A DNA stretch of 64,000 nucleotides from Grifola frondosa (taxonomy: Eukaryota; Basidiomycota; Agaricomycetes; Polyporales; Grifolaceae): the NCBI GenBank assembly GCA_001683735.1, contig LUGG01000001.1, forward strand, positions 558,001 to 622,000, written 5' to 3'. This document shows positions 1-10,337 of the stretch, piece after piece. Made by a program: the position numbers and the translations under genes. How positions within the stretch are numbered: position 1 is the first letter of the stretch; the number at the start of each line of letters is the position of its first letter. The notes below the pieces were generated by a model. That model saw only the letters and a program-made list of their open reading frames with translations. It did not search any database and was not told the origin of the DNA.

Positions 1-71
1 ATCTTCGGTATAAGTTTTGCACAAAGGCAGATATAAAGCATATCAGTTCCCGAGTAGCTGGTAAACCCAAG

Positions 72-1272
72 TTGAATCAATGCAAATTTAGAAATGTGTC
101 AGTTATTACTGCATGGAATGCACACAGGGATAAAATCAATGAGATGGGATGTGCTAGATTTGCAAGAGAGACATCACAACCATTGACTACATTCTATTCC
201 CTAGATAAATGGGGAACAGATAATGATGAGAAGGATAAAAAATCTAGAAAAAAAAAAGGTAGACCCTAAACGATCATCCAATGTCATTGATCCTATTCTT
301 CAAGAGTGTCTATGGAATCTGTCTCATAATAGTACAGATAATCATGCTGGAAAATTAACATTATGCCTGGGTCTTCCAGTAATGATAAAGACCAATGAGG
401 CAACAGAATGTTCAGTCACAAATGGTGCTGAAGGTATAGTGGTTGGATGGAAGTCACGTCCATTGCCAAATGATAAACTAGGGTTAGACACTCTATTTAT
501 AAAATTAACTGCTGCACCAACATCGATTCAACTGGAAGGCTTGCCTGAAAATGTCATTCCAATAAGTCACAGCACTAAAAAGATATGATGCAAGATGCCC
601 AATGGAAAGGAGCTTGCAATATCTCGGGACCAGGTGGCTGTAATTCCAAACTTTGCCATGACTGACTTTGGCTCTCAGGGTCGTACTCATCTCAATAATG
701 TTTGTGACTTACAGAATTGCAGGTCTCATCAGTCTATTTACACTTGTTTATCTCGTGGATCAACATATGAGGGAACAATTATTGTTCAACCTTTTGATGA
801 ACATAAAATGACAGGTGGTATCACTGGTAGTCTTAGACAAGAATTTCGTGAGCTTGAATTATTGGATGAGATCACAAAACTCCGATACTTGAAGAAACTT
901 CCAGCTAAAGTTACAGGCTCCACAAGAAATGCACTTATCCACTCATTCAGAGCCTGGAAAGGTTCCCTCTTTGTACCTAAATCAATGCATGGAGCATTAA
1001 AATGGACCAAATCTGAGCCATTTGAAAACGAGGAACCTGAATCAGAGTTGCCCTGGAACATTGTTACACGTCAGAAGGCAGACAACAAGACTAAAAATCA
1101 AGAGCAATCTGAGGAGAAAATATCTTTACCTCGTGGTCAAAAGGATATTAGTCTTTTTGTAAGTGCTAAAGGTACCAACACTTTAAACACCATAAGCATT
1201 GATCAAGGTGGTTTAAAAAGTGGCAAGCGCAAAAGAGATGTGAAGTCTGAAACTGTGGAAGACACAGATTAA
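72..1272 (+). pseudogene. Pif1-type (Helitron) helicase, C-terminal fragment, broken
   Basis: ATP-dependent DNA helicase of the Pif1/Helitron family, which would unwind DNA during rolling-circle transposition. Recognisable blocks are FRNVSVITAWNAHRDKINE (from ~90), LGLPVMIKTNEATE followed by TNGAEGIVVGW (370-450), and the C-terminal helicase core TDFGSQGRT ... IYTCLSRGS (660-760). The frame shifts at an A-run near 249-258 (frame 72-269 to frame 223-588), and a TGA at 586-588 interrupts the second frame, which resumes to TAA at 1270-1272. Walker A and the Rep nuclease are not in the window. Two lesions make it non-functional as read. Confidence 0.75.
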
Positions 1273-1320
1273 CGTAAAGTCAAAAAGTCTAGATTACATA
1301 AACAATCTGATTTATTAACT

Positions 1321-2160
1321 TATGCTTCACCCATTGCTTTTCAGTGGGATGCTGACAACTATAGCTGTGCATATGATACTTTATTCTCTATCTTATTTTC
1401 AGTATACTGTGAATCTACAGAAAGGTGGATGTCAGAAGTGGTTAAGCAGAATGGACTTTTGAGATCATTTACGGCTGCATTTCAACGAGTAAGGGAGGGT
1501 AAATCAACCATGGAACAAGCCAGAGATTGCTTACGGCAAATCTTACATAATATAGATGCAGAATCATTTTCACTCACAGGACATCGTGGCAGTGAACTTT
1601 TTTCACTATTAAAATGTATGCTAGAAGTGAACAATGGCTGTGTTGAACGTACTCTTTGCTGTCAGCATTGTCATATTGACTTGGAAGCTGAAGAGGATAA
1701 TACCATTTTATGGGATTGCTCAAAAGTCATATGGAATGAATATCCTACAAAGCTTGGCTCACATAAAGAGAGGACTATAAAAGAGTGGCTTACTCCATTA
1801 TTCAACCGACCCATTGCTCAGAAATGCGACAAATGCACAGGCAACATGTTTCAACGAGTTGAATTTCAACAAAATTCAAACTTTGTATGCTTTATTACTA
1901 ATGGTACACGTATTAAATTTAATCATATGATTAATCTGAATGAAGATACAGAGGCATACAGATTGTGTGGAATTATATACTTTGGTGATTTCCACTTTAC
2001 ATCCAGAATCATCGAGGCAGATGGTAAGACTTGGTATAATGACGGTGTGGAATTAGGCAGAAGGTCAAAATTTCAAGGGAATATTGATGACATGGATGCA
2101 GCAAAATTTAGTAGAGCTAAAAAGAGAAAGAGTAGTGTAGCTATATATACTAAGTTGTAA
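1321..2160 (+). pseudogene. USP/C19-like cysteine peptidase domain of the Helitron
   Basis: This frame is in phase with the helicase across the TAA at 1270-1272, so helicase and peptidase were probably one polyprotein. It shows a Cys box DNYSCAYDTLF (~1360-1395, candidate catalytic Cys in NYSC). A zinc-knuckle-like CCQHCH follows near 1660, and another Cys pair CDKCTGNMF near 1825. A His box GDFHFTSRIIEADGKTWYNDG (split here: GDFHFTSRII and DGKTWYNDG) lies at 1985-2050, as in ubiquitin-specific proteases. The C-terminus is basic (AKKRKSS). A ~260-bp copy of its 3' end lies at 27750-28004. Family assignment is by motif pattern only. Confidence 0.55.
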
Positions 2161-2735
2161 GATTCAATGTGAATGACTCCAAATTTGTATATTGTATCAT
2201 ATCAAGCTTGTAAAAATACTAATGTATTAGTTGAACCTATGTGTTCCAATTTATGAATGTCGATGATCCATACTATAATTTTACAATTACTTACTTATAA
2301 TGTAGAAAAAATGAATTAACAAGCAATAGTTTAGATAATAAGTTTGATACTTTGCAAAGGCAGGCATCTTGGAAAAACAGTAAGAGAAGATTATCTATAA
2401 TATATTAGAATAAACATAAATTAAATAATAATAAAATTAATATTCAATTGCCTTGTAAAAATGCTAACATGTTAGTTAAACCCACATGCTTCAATATATA
2501 CATGTGAATGATCTATACTATGTTTCTACAATTATTTATTTACAATATATAATGGATTAATTGATAGTCAATAGTTTAAATTATGAGTTTAGCACTCTGC
2601 AAAGATAGACATATTGTCGGGAGGGTGGGAGAAGGTCATATATAATATTTTAAAATAAACAAAAGATTAAATAATCATAAAATTAATCATCTTCCTCATC
2701 AATCGTACCTGCCATGCAGAGCAATGGCCCTCTAA
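2161..2735 (+). other. AT-rich Helitron 3' tail
   Basis: Non-coding AT-rich tail with two diverged sub-repeats. Each has a 'taagtttgatactttgc' or 'gagtttagcactctgc' core followed by 'atataatatnttanaataaa' (2335-2425 and 2580-2670), then the terminal hairpin and CTAA. The same arrangement is found at 28020-28557. Confidence 0.6.
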
Positions 2736-5240
2736 GTAGGTGAGGGGTGCAGGACACGGGCATGAGCGAGGGCAGATGTGAGAAACTCAAATGCAGACAT
2801 AGGCATGGGCATGAGACATAGACACAAGTGCAGGCAGGTGTGGGGAGCAAGAGAGGGGCACTTACAGAAGTTTACAAGCCTTGATGTCTGCCTCCAGCAT
2901 CTCAGGAGCATGGACAAGCTGCATGAGCACGAGTGCAGATACAGGCGTGTGGGCATGAGAGGTGGCCATGGGCATAGGTTGCGAGGAGCATGGGCATGAA
3001 AGAGGTGCCAGACTCACCTGCCACCGTGCCTGACTTCAACCTGCTGCAAACACTTCCCAGCATGCAGCCACACACTGTGCGACATCGGAGGGCATCATGC
3101 TTTGTCAGGATAATCCATCAGCACATCTGCGTGAGTGTCTGTCCGCGAGTTGTGTGGACTGTACAAGGCTGTTGGCAGAACAGTACATAGGGGCAATGAG
3201 GGAGTGTGTGAACACAATGGTGAGTGTGAGCGAGAGCATCCGGGGTGGGTGTGCAGGCACAATGAAGGATGACAGCAAGGGAAGAAAACCAGCATGAGCA
3301 AGAGCATCCAGAGCATTCAGCTCATGGGGCCCCACCTCACATGGAGCTCGCAATTCTGAATGCAGGGAGCATGGCAGGCTGGCTGCTCCCCATGGTCCTT
3401 GTGGACAGGCTCAGCATGTACAACATGCTCATGCCATCCATATTCACTGCAGGCACGGTGTTTTTCGACATGTTCGGTGCAACAATGTCCACAGGTGTCA
3501 TCGTCATCGGGCTCATCTTTGGCTTCATGTCTGGCACACATATGTGTGCCTCCCTCCCACTCACCTTGTGCAATGCTGACCTACGCCACAGATATGTCAT
3601 TGATCCCGGTGCTGCTCATGATGTTGTGTACGGACCTCAGCGAGCTTGGGTGCACCTCCTCTCCTCTCCACTCGTGGCTGACTTTGACATTGCTACTCAC
3701 AGTGTGCACATAGGCTTCACATTCTCGGTCATCCATGTCGTGATGCTGATGGGCATGCCCACCTCTGGTGCACTGCTCGGCATGCTAGGCCCTGTGTGCA
3801 GGAAGGTGCATGCAGAGAGATGTGTGCTCAGTGAGGGCTGGTTGGGGGGCAGGATAGGGGGGGGAGCACGAAGGCAACAAGTGTGGGCAGGTGTGGGAGG
3901 GATAGAATGGGCAGATAAAAGCAATAAATTTATACCTGGTGCCCCACCTCCTCTTGCGGCCCTCTCGCACCTGCATGCATGCACTGATACACTTGCACTG
4001 TAGATAAAGTCTTCAAGTCACTCTGATCCCAGAGTTGCATGGGCACGGGTGCAGGCACATGTCGGTGGTGCAGATGTGAGCATGAGTAAGAGTCGGGCAG
4101 GATGGGCATAGTGCGAGGTGCAGGCAAGGGATGCACCCATGAATGAGGTGCACAAGAAATGCAAGTGCAGTCGAGTCGGGGACATGGCACTACCATGAGT
4201 GACATGCAGCTGTGGGCACATAGTGATGGGGTGTGTGTCGTGGGAGGCATGGGAAGATGCACGAAATGGGTGAGTGTGATGGATGTGGAGCTTCAGTGAT
4301 GGACATGAGGGAAAGTGGGTGAGAAGGTGCATGAGCGCAGATGAGCTGCATGAGCACGACCGCAGATATGGGCATGTGGACATGAGACGTGGCCATGTCC
4401 AAGGGTCGCAAGGGGCGCAGACATGAAAGAGGATGATTATGGGCATGGGTGCAGAATGTTGGGTGCAGCATGAAGAATACATTGTACTTACCTGCCACCT
4501 GTACTCCCCCCCACATTGTCATACACTAGGTGTGGCATCGGATGATGCCATGCTTCATCAAGATTGTCCATCAGCATGTCTGCATGCATATCTATCGGCG
4601 AGGTGTGTGGACCGTGCACCAGGTACACGGGTGTGGATGCCACGGCAAACACGAGTACATGGGCGTGACGAGAGCACGTAGTGATGGGGTGTGCATGGTG
4701 GGCAAGGCATGGGGAGATGGATGAAATGAGTGAGTGTGACAGGGGTGGAGCTTGATGATGGATATGAGGGGAGGCAGGTGAGAAGGCACGAGTGCAGATG
4801 AGCAGTGCAAGCACGAGTGCAGATACGGGCTTGTGGGCATGAGACATGGCCGTGGCCGAGGGTTGCAAGGGGCACAGACATGCATGAGGTGCTGTACTCA
4901 TCTGTCACCATGCCTTGCTTCCACCTGCTGCATGCACTTCCCAGCGTGTGGCCGGGCACTAGTGTGGCATCACCATGGTTCATCGGGGTCATCCATCAGT
5001 GCATTCGCATGGATATCTATGGGCAAGTTGGGCAGGCTGCACATGGGGTACACGGGTGTGGATGCGGGGGCGAACACAAGTATGTAGATGCAGCAAGGGA
5101 GCATGCAGGTGTGGCGGCGAGTGTGGGGGAGAGTGTTGTGTGAGGGAGGTGGGGGGATGATGGCATGGGTGCAGTTGCAGGGCTACAATGAGGTGGACAC
5201 ATACAGTGAATGTGGTCATCATGCAGATGGATGTGCACTC
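2736..5240. repeat. GC-rich diverged repeat tract (three ~270-320 bp units)
   Basis: Base composition changes sharply from AT-rich to GC-rich. A unit containing 'gcatgagcacgagtgcag', then 'gtgggcatgagacatgg', an 'actcacctgccacc' stretch and a 'ccatcagcac/atctgc' end occurs around 2905-3170, 4320-4640 and 4790-5060 with clear divergence. The many open frames here on both strands are a side effect of composition and overlap one another. No intact gene is supported apart from the transporter fragment at 3341-3790. Confidence 0.55.
3341..3790 (+). pseudogene. Fragment of an MCT-like (MFS) transporter gene
   Basis: The translation reads like part of a fungal monocarboxylate-transporter-like permease. 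AILNAGSMAGWLLPMVLVDR matches the end of one transmembrane repeat (LAILN..S..GR..P....D). GVIVIGLIFGFMSGTHM matches a later membrane helix (GVIVFALLFGFFSGAY in typical members). GFTFSVIHVVMLMGMPTSG matches the G-x-P-x-x-GALLG helix. About 150 of the usual ~450 residues are present, in one frame but with the middle degraded. There are no flanking exons. It sits between repeat units of the GC-rich tract, so it looks like a captured or duplicated fragment rather than a gene. Confidence 0.5.
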
Positions 5241-5825
5241 GAGCTGTGCTGTATTTTTAATTTTTAATTTATTATATTTATATTCTAAAAATGGACTTAC
5301 TGGTGACCGACAATGACAAGCGTCCTTTTCGCGGTAAGCATGGGGAAAAATGTGATGAGCTTGGGCACCAATGACGTAGCTCTGGTTGTCAACGCATCCA
5401 AATGGACATGTCGATGACCGGAGATGTGTCATTGATCTGGGTGGACGAATGTGTTCCCTGCAGCAGGCAGGAGTCTAATACCCCGAGTCGCCCGATGGCT
5501 GCATCGGACGGCGAGTGTTGCATGATGACAATGCATAGGCCGGTCCAGAACCTATGATGTACTAGCAGTCATCGAGGGGCCAAAGTTGGCTCATTAACAA
5601 CTGCTAGTGTGTCATCCATCTAGATCCTGCAAATTCGGGTAGATTTGTGATTTGTTTTGGAAAACATACTGCTTTTGATATATTTTGGCTTCAGCCACCA
5701 TATGTTTTATCCTTCATTTCTCCCTCAATTCCTCACAGATTATCTTCATATTAGGTTCGTCTGAAAGTGCTCATTTATGCGAGTTATATTATTAAATTAT
5801 TTGTTATGTTATTTGAATAAAAACA
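5241..5825. repeat. Partial copy of the palindrome-arm repeat family, target of Copia A
   Basis: No gene seen. Bases 5480-5640 resemble 20160-20330 and, inverted, 16720-16890, including a 46-bp palindrome (5562-5607). Bases 5690-5825 resemble 19560-19695 ('gccaccatatgttt', 'ctccctcaattc', 'ttcatattaggttcgtc', 'aataaaaacat'). The family normally continues 'aaaaacataccattctggg'. Here it is interrupted after 'aaaaaca' by the Copia LTR. Confidence 0.6.
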
Positions 5826-6193
5826 TGTTAGTTGTATGATTTCGTCTCTCTCTCTCTTTCATATTTTCACTTTTCATTGCGGTCACTTATTGCGCCCTTT
5901 CCTAGCTATATCGTATTCCATTTACAGAGCCATATCTCTGTTATTCACTTCTCCACTGTGTCTTCATTCTTCAGCCACAGTTGGTGCCACTTGCCTATTT
6001 ACTCCTGTTTACATTTCGCTCCATAGCATCTCCGGAGTCCGTCCTCTGCTGTTCTCCTTAGCAGCTCGACACAGACTCCAGGTGCGTAGTATATCCTCTC
6101 AATATCATGTACAGAGCAGCTCAACACAGACTCCAGTGTCTTGTTCTATTGAGTGTGCTCCTGGCACCCCAGCATTTGCTTTTGGCTCTAATA
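5826..6193 (+). repeat. 5' LTR of Copia A (368 bp)
   Basis: Begins TGTTAGTTGTATG and ends CTCTAATA. The start and end are set by comparison with the inverted LTR at 8472-8837, which is near-identical. The left flank AAACA (5821-5825) would be one half of a 5-bp target duplication; the other half has been lost. An internal doublet 'cagctcgacacagactcc' / 'cagctcaacacagactcc' lies at 6061-6137. Confidence 0.8.
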
Positions 6194-6205
6194 GGTTATG
6201 AGCCC
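6194..6205 (+). other. Copia primer-binding site (initiator tRNA-Met fragment)
   Basis: GGTTATGAGCCC immediately follows the LTR. It is complementary to GGGCTCATAACC, the anticodon-loop region (CAU anticodon) of a tRNA-Met. Priming from an internal tRNA-iMet fragment is known for Copia-type elements. Confidence 0.7.
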
Positions 6206-6397
6206 TGTGCTCTGACCGCTCCATTTGCATTCTGGTCAATCCCCAGCTCTCCATCTGCCTTCATCATCTCAAAATCGGACTTTCTACATCCTGTCTACAC
6301 CTCCTATCACCCTCTGCTTCACTCAGATCTCTTCTGATCCCCTCTGATCTCTCCTGATCACTTCCAATCACTGTCTACACCTCTGTTGCTGCTTCCC

Positions 6398-7105
6398 ATG
6401 TCTTCTGAGTCGACAAATCGCATCAAACCCCTCACCAATGGCACCTACAACCAGTGGAGTGGAGAGATGCGTGCATATCTTCGCAGATTGGGGTATTGGG
6501 GGCTTGTGAGTGGTGCTGAGACGCTTCCACCACCGGATGAGGACATAGAGCAAAGGGAGTGGCTCAAGATGCAGTCTAAAGCAGCTGGTGAGATTTATCT
6601 GGCTGTTGCCCCTGAGCAGAGGACACACTTTGGCGGAAAGGATGATGATTCTGTTGCAATGTGGGCTGCTCTCGAGGCTGCCCATGTTCTTTGTTGTCCT
6701 GGGGCACATTTTAATGCCTATGACTTCCTCTTCTCCATCCGGAAGCTCAAGGATGAGTCCTTGCAGTCCCTTGTCACCAGAATCGAGGAATCCATGCGCT
6801 CCATCCAGAATCTTCGTCCCCCTGCCTTCACTCTCACCATGTTGGATGATGAGCTCGAGTCTATGGCCATGATTCGAGCCCTTCCTGCTGAGTACTCGAA
6901 TTTCATTTCTGCCCTCATGCTTCAGGACAAGCTCGACAAGTCCACCATCTTGCAGGCCTTCCAGACTGAGGAGCTCAACAGAACTCATCGTTCTGAGCCC
7001 TTACCTTCATCTTCCACTGCCCTCCTTGCTTCAGCATCCACTGGCCCACGCTCCAAGCTCAGAAGTCAAGGAGTTTGCTGGCAGTGCAAGTCTTTGTTCT
7101 CTTGA
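6398..7105 (+). pseudogene. Copia A gag (UBN2-type), zinc knuckle missing
   Basis: The capsid-like gag polyprotein starts MSSESTNRIKPLTNGTYNQW, with the YxxW and 'LPPEYxxF'-type features (RALPAEYSNFISAL) of Copia gag. The C-terminal CCHC zinc knuckle expected before the protease is absent, and the frame ends at 7105 before reaching the protease frame. Copia B shows the same junction, so the loss predates both copies. Not expected to package RNA normally. Confidence 0.75.
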
Positions 7106-8471
7106 CCCATCTGATCCTCTCTCGCCTCTGCAGCTCAATGCTGACGTCGAATGGATTGCAGACACTGGGCCACGTCTCATATGATGCCCCATCACCACTG
7201 GCTTCGCAATTATGCCCCCCTTCGCATTCCCATTCATCTAGCAGATGATCAAGTGGTCTACTCAGCTGGAGTTGGCTCGGTGGTCTTTGGGCCGGTCATG
7301 GGAGGCAGGGAGGTTCGAGCTGTCGAGTTTAGCCGTGTTCTTCATGTCCCTGTGCTTAGAAACAATCTCCTCTCTGTCCTATTCCTCACCAAACATCGTG
7401 ATTTCTTCGTCACCATTGGCAAGGAGCACATGGACTTCACACACTCGAACCGGACGCTTTTCTGCGCCCCTATCAATGAGCACAACACTGCCTATCTTGC
7501 CGGCACCACTTTCCCTCTCACTGAATTTGCTCGACTGAGCTTGACATTGCCTCTTGACTTGTCTCTCTGGCATCGACGCTTTGCCCACCATCATCTTGCA
7601 GGTGTCAAGAAGCTTATCAACGATGGCCTAGTCACTGGTATTGATTTGAAGTCGAATGCACTGCCGGATCCCATTTGTGAGCCATGTCTTTCGGGCAAGA
7701 TGCATGCCAACCCATTCCCTCCTTCGCAGAATCGTCGCTCGGAATGCGGATTTCTCGTCCACTCTGATGTCCGCCCTGTCCCTGTGCGCATCCACTCCGG
7801 TATCGCTATTGGGTCCTATTCATCGATGATTATTTCCCGTTTCCGTGTCGTTTACCTGCTGAAGTCGAAGGATCAAGTGTTGCTGCATTTAAAGCCTATT
7901 TATGCTTGGATCGAGTGCAAACCGGGCAGAAAGTCAAAGCGCTTCGCGATGACAAGGCGGGGAGTACATTTCTAATGAGTTCAATGACTTCTGCACTACC
8001 CACGGTATTGAGCGACAGCACTCGACACGCAATCGCCCTCAGCAGAACGGAGTTGCGAAGCGCACCAATCGCATTCTCAGCGATGGTGTTACTGCAATGC
8101 TCGCGGAATCCACTTTACCTCTGCAGTTCTGGGCGAAGCACTACTGTCTTATGTGCATGTCCTTAACCGTTTGTCATCCTCTGTCCTCCCTAATGCTACA
8201 CCCTTCGAACTCTGGTACAAGCGCAAGCCCGATGTCTCTCACCTTCGCGTTTGGGGCTGTACTGCATATGTCCATGTGCAGAAGGACAAGCGCTCCGCAC
8301 TCGGCCCTCACATGCAGAATGCGTCTTCATTGGCTATCCGGAAGGCTACAAAGGCTGGAAGTTCTTCAATCCGACTACAAGGCAAGTAATCATCTCTGAA
8401 CGAGCAGAGTTTGATGAACGCTATTACTCCGGTTTGAAAAAGTCGACTTCTGCTCCTTCAGATTCCATCCC
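7106..8471 (+). pseudogene. Copia A protease-integrase region, frame-shifted
   Basis: Colinear with 10338-11850 of Copia B. It contains the GAG-pre-integrase block WHRRFAHHHLAGVKKL and CEPCLSGK, and the integrase core (VHSD ... NGVAKRTNR). The DTGA protease motif is damaged near 7160, and several small indels separate the pieces. The integrase position expected to be Glu in NG-x-A-E-R is Lys in both copies. The region is truncated by Copia B at 8471. Confidence 0.75.
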
Positions 8472-8837
8472 TATTAGAGCCAAAAGCGAATGCTGGGGTG
8501 CCAGGAGCACACTCAATAGAACAAGACACTGGAGTCCGTGTTGAGCTGCTAAGTACATGATATTGAGAGGGTATACTACGCACCTGGAGTCTGTGTTGAG
8601 CTGCTAAGGAGAACAGCAGAGGACGGACTCCGGAGATGCTATGGAGCGAAATGTAAACAGGAGTAAATAGGCAAGTGGCACCAACTGTGGCTGAAGAATG
8701 AAGACACAGTGGAGAAGTGAATAACAGAGATATGGCTCTGTAAATGGAATACGATATAGCTAGGAAATGGCGCAATAAGTGACCGCAATGAAAAGTGAAA
8801 ATACGAAAGAGAGAGAGACGAAATCATACAACCAACA
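8472..8837 (-). repeat. 3' LTR of Copia B (366 bp) with adjacent polypurine tract
   Basis: Starts (minus strand) TGTTGGTTGTATG at 8837 and ends CTCTAATA at 8472. It is near-identical to 5826-6193 in inverted orientation. Immediately upstream is AGGGGGGAG (8838-8846), the expected plus-strand primer. Confidence 0.8.
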
Positions 8838-8901
8838 CTCCCCCCTGATGAGACAACTCTCTATGTTGAAGCTCCCCCCTCATCCCAATACTCTAAGCCC
8901 A

Positions 8902-10125
8902 TCATCTGCCTGAATAACTCGCTTTGGTGAGAAGATCAGCAGGCATCTGCTCTGTGGGCAGGAATTCCGGAGCAATGGTCCCGGCCTCAACAACATCACG
9001 CAACCAAAAGTAGCGCAAATCCAAGTGCTTCATGCGTCCGTGATGCTCCGGATTCTTCGACACTGTCAAGGCAGACTGGTTGTCGATGCAGAGAGGTGAT
9101 GCAGCGCTGACAGGATCTCCGAATTCGGAGAGAATGTTGCGCGTCCAGATTATGTCTTTGCCTGCCTCAACTGCAGTGATGTACTCAGCTTCTGTAGTCG
9201 ACAAAGTAACAATTGGTTGCAGCTTGCTGCTCCAGTTAATTGCACCGGTACCGACACAGACAAGGTAGCCACCAGTTGAGCGTCTGTTGTCCTTGTTGCC
9301 TCCGTGGTCCGCATCACAGTAAGCAACGAAGGGGTGAGGAGATGAAGGATTAGGGCGATAAGTGAGCTTCAAGTCGACAGTGCCTTTGAGGTAACGCAGA
9401 AGGTGCTTGACAGCCTTCCAGTGAGCAACACCGGGATTGGAATTGAAGCGGGCAAGGATGCCGACAGTGTAAGCAATGTCTGGATGAGTGCAAGTGGCCA
9501 GGTACATCAAAGCACCAACCACATTGACATACGGAACAGTGCGCATGAAGGCGATGTCGTCAGGAGTCTGTGGAGCTTGGGAATTAGACAGGAATGAGCC
9601 GAGTTTCATCAGGGTGGAGACAGGTTTGCAATCAGCCATGCCAGAGCGCTCGAGAATGTCGAGGATGTAGAGTCGCTGTGAGAGTCCGATGGTGCGCTTC
9701 GGATGGTCCCTGGTGATCTCGATGCCGAGCAAGAATGAGGTGGGGCCAAGATTGTGCAGTTTGAAGAGACGAGACAGCTCCTCGACTGCATCATCCAGGG
9801 CCTTGGTCGAGCGCGAAACAGCAGTGATATCATCAACATAGATAGGCATAATGATGCGCACTTCACCTCGCTCATAGACACCCGGGTCGGATCTGATGCG
9901 TTTGAAACCCATCTTCTTGTTCCACATCCGAGCACCCTGCTTGAGACCATAAAGCGACTTCAAGAGTAGAGCAACTGCATGAAGATCGTGGGGAAAGCCT
10001 TCCGGCAACTTCATGTAGATCTCCTCGTCAAGGTTGCCATTGATGAAAGCATGGGATATGTCGACAGAGTGCATGTGAAGATCCTCGAGGCCAGCCATAG
10101 CGAGAATGAGGCGGATACTGGCCAT
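8902..10125 (-). pseudogene. Copia B reverse transcriptase / RNase H
   Basis: The RT palm shows VDISHAFINGNLDEEIYM, KSLYGLKQ and IYVDDI (the catalytic YVDD). RNase H shows YCDADHGGNKDNRRSTGGY, STTEAEY and the C-terminal HLDLRYFWLRD block. About 10 residues appear deleted after GLKQGARMWNKK. The N-terminal RT region upstream of 10125 is broken by stops (10126-10340). The remaining 407-codon frame is open. Protein not functional as a whole element. Confidence 0.8.
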
Positions 10126-10337
10126 GCGAATGGTGGGGGCAAAGATCTCGGTGTATTCGAAGCCTGGACGGTGGGAAAAGCCCTTTGCAACGAGACGGGC
10201 CTTGTAATGCTCGATAGAACCATCAGCCTTGCGCTTGGGGTGAAAAACCCACTTGCTGCCAATGGCTCACTTGCCCGAAGGGAGATCAACGACTTTCCAT
10301 GTCCCATTGCTGTGCTCGAATCTCCTCCTCCATAGCT

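Larger units (their letters stand above)
1..2735 (+). mobile_element. Helitron-like element, 3' portion (5' end outside window)
   Basis: The plus strand carries the C-terminal part of a Pif1-type helicase, then a USP-like peptidase reading frame, then an AT-rich tail ending at 2735. The last bases form an 18-nt hairpin (2711-2728, stem GCCATGC / GCA-ATGGC with one bulge) followed after 3 nt by CTAA. A short hairpin just upstream of CTRR is the standard Helitron 3' end. The same end recurs at 27616-27640 and 28533-28557. The following base is G rather than the expected T, so the exact target joint is uncertain. The 5' end and Rep domain lie before the window. Confidence 0.7.
5826..8471 (+). 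mobile_element. Copia LTR retrotransposon A, 5' part (interrupted by Copia B)
   Basis: Structure in order: 5' LTR (5826-6193), primer-binding site (6194-6205), gag (6398-7105), protease/integrase (to 8471). Reverse transcriptase and 3' LTR are absent. The copy stops at 8471, exactly where the 3' LTR of the oppositely oriented Copia B begins, so A was split by insertion of B. The integrase frame has several breaks relative to Copia B (for example around 7790, 7850, 7950, 8130 and 8320). Confidence 0.85.

Noticed and set aside
2736..5240. Many long overlapping frames on both strands
   Set aside because: They follow from GC-rich repeat composition, overlap each other and show no protein motifs, except the transporter fragment.
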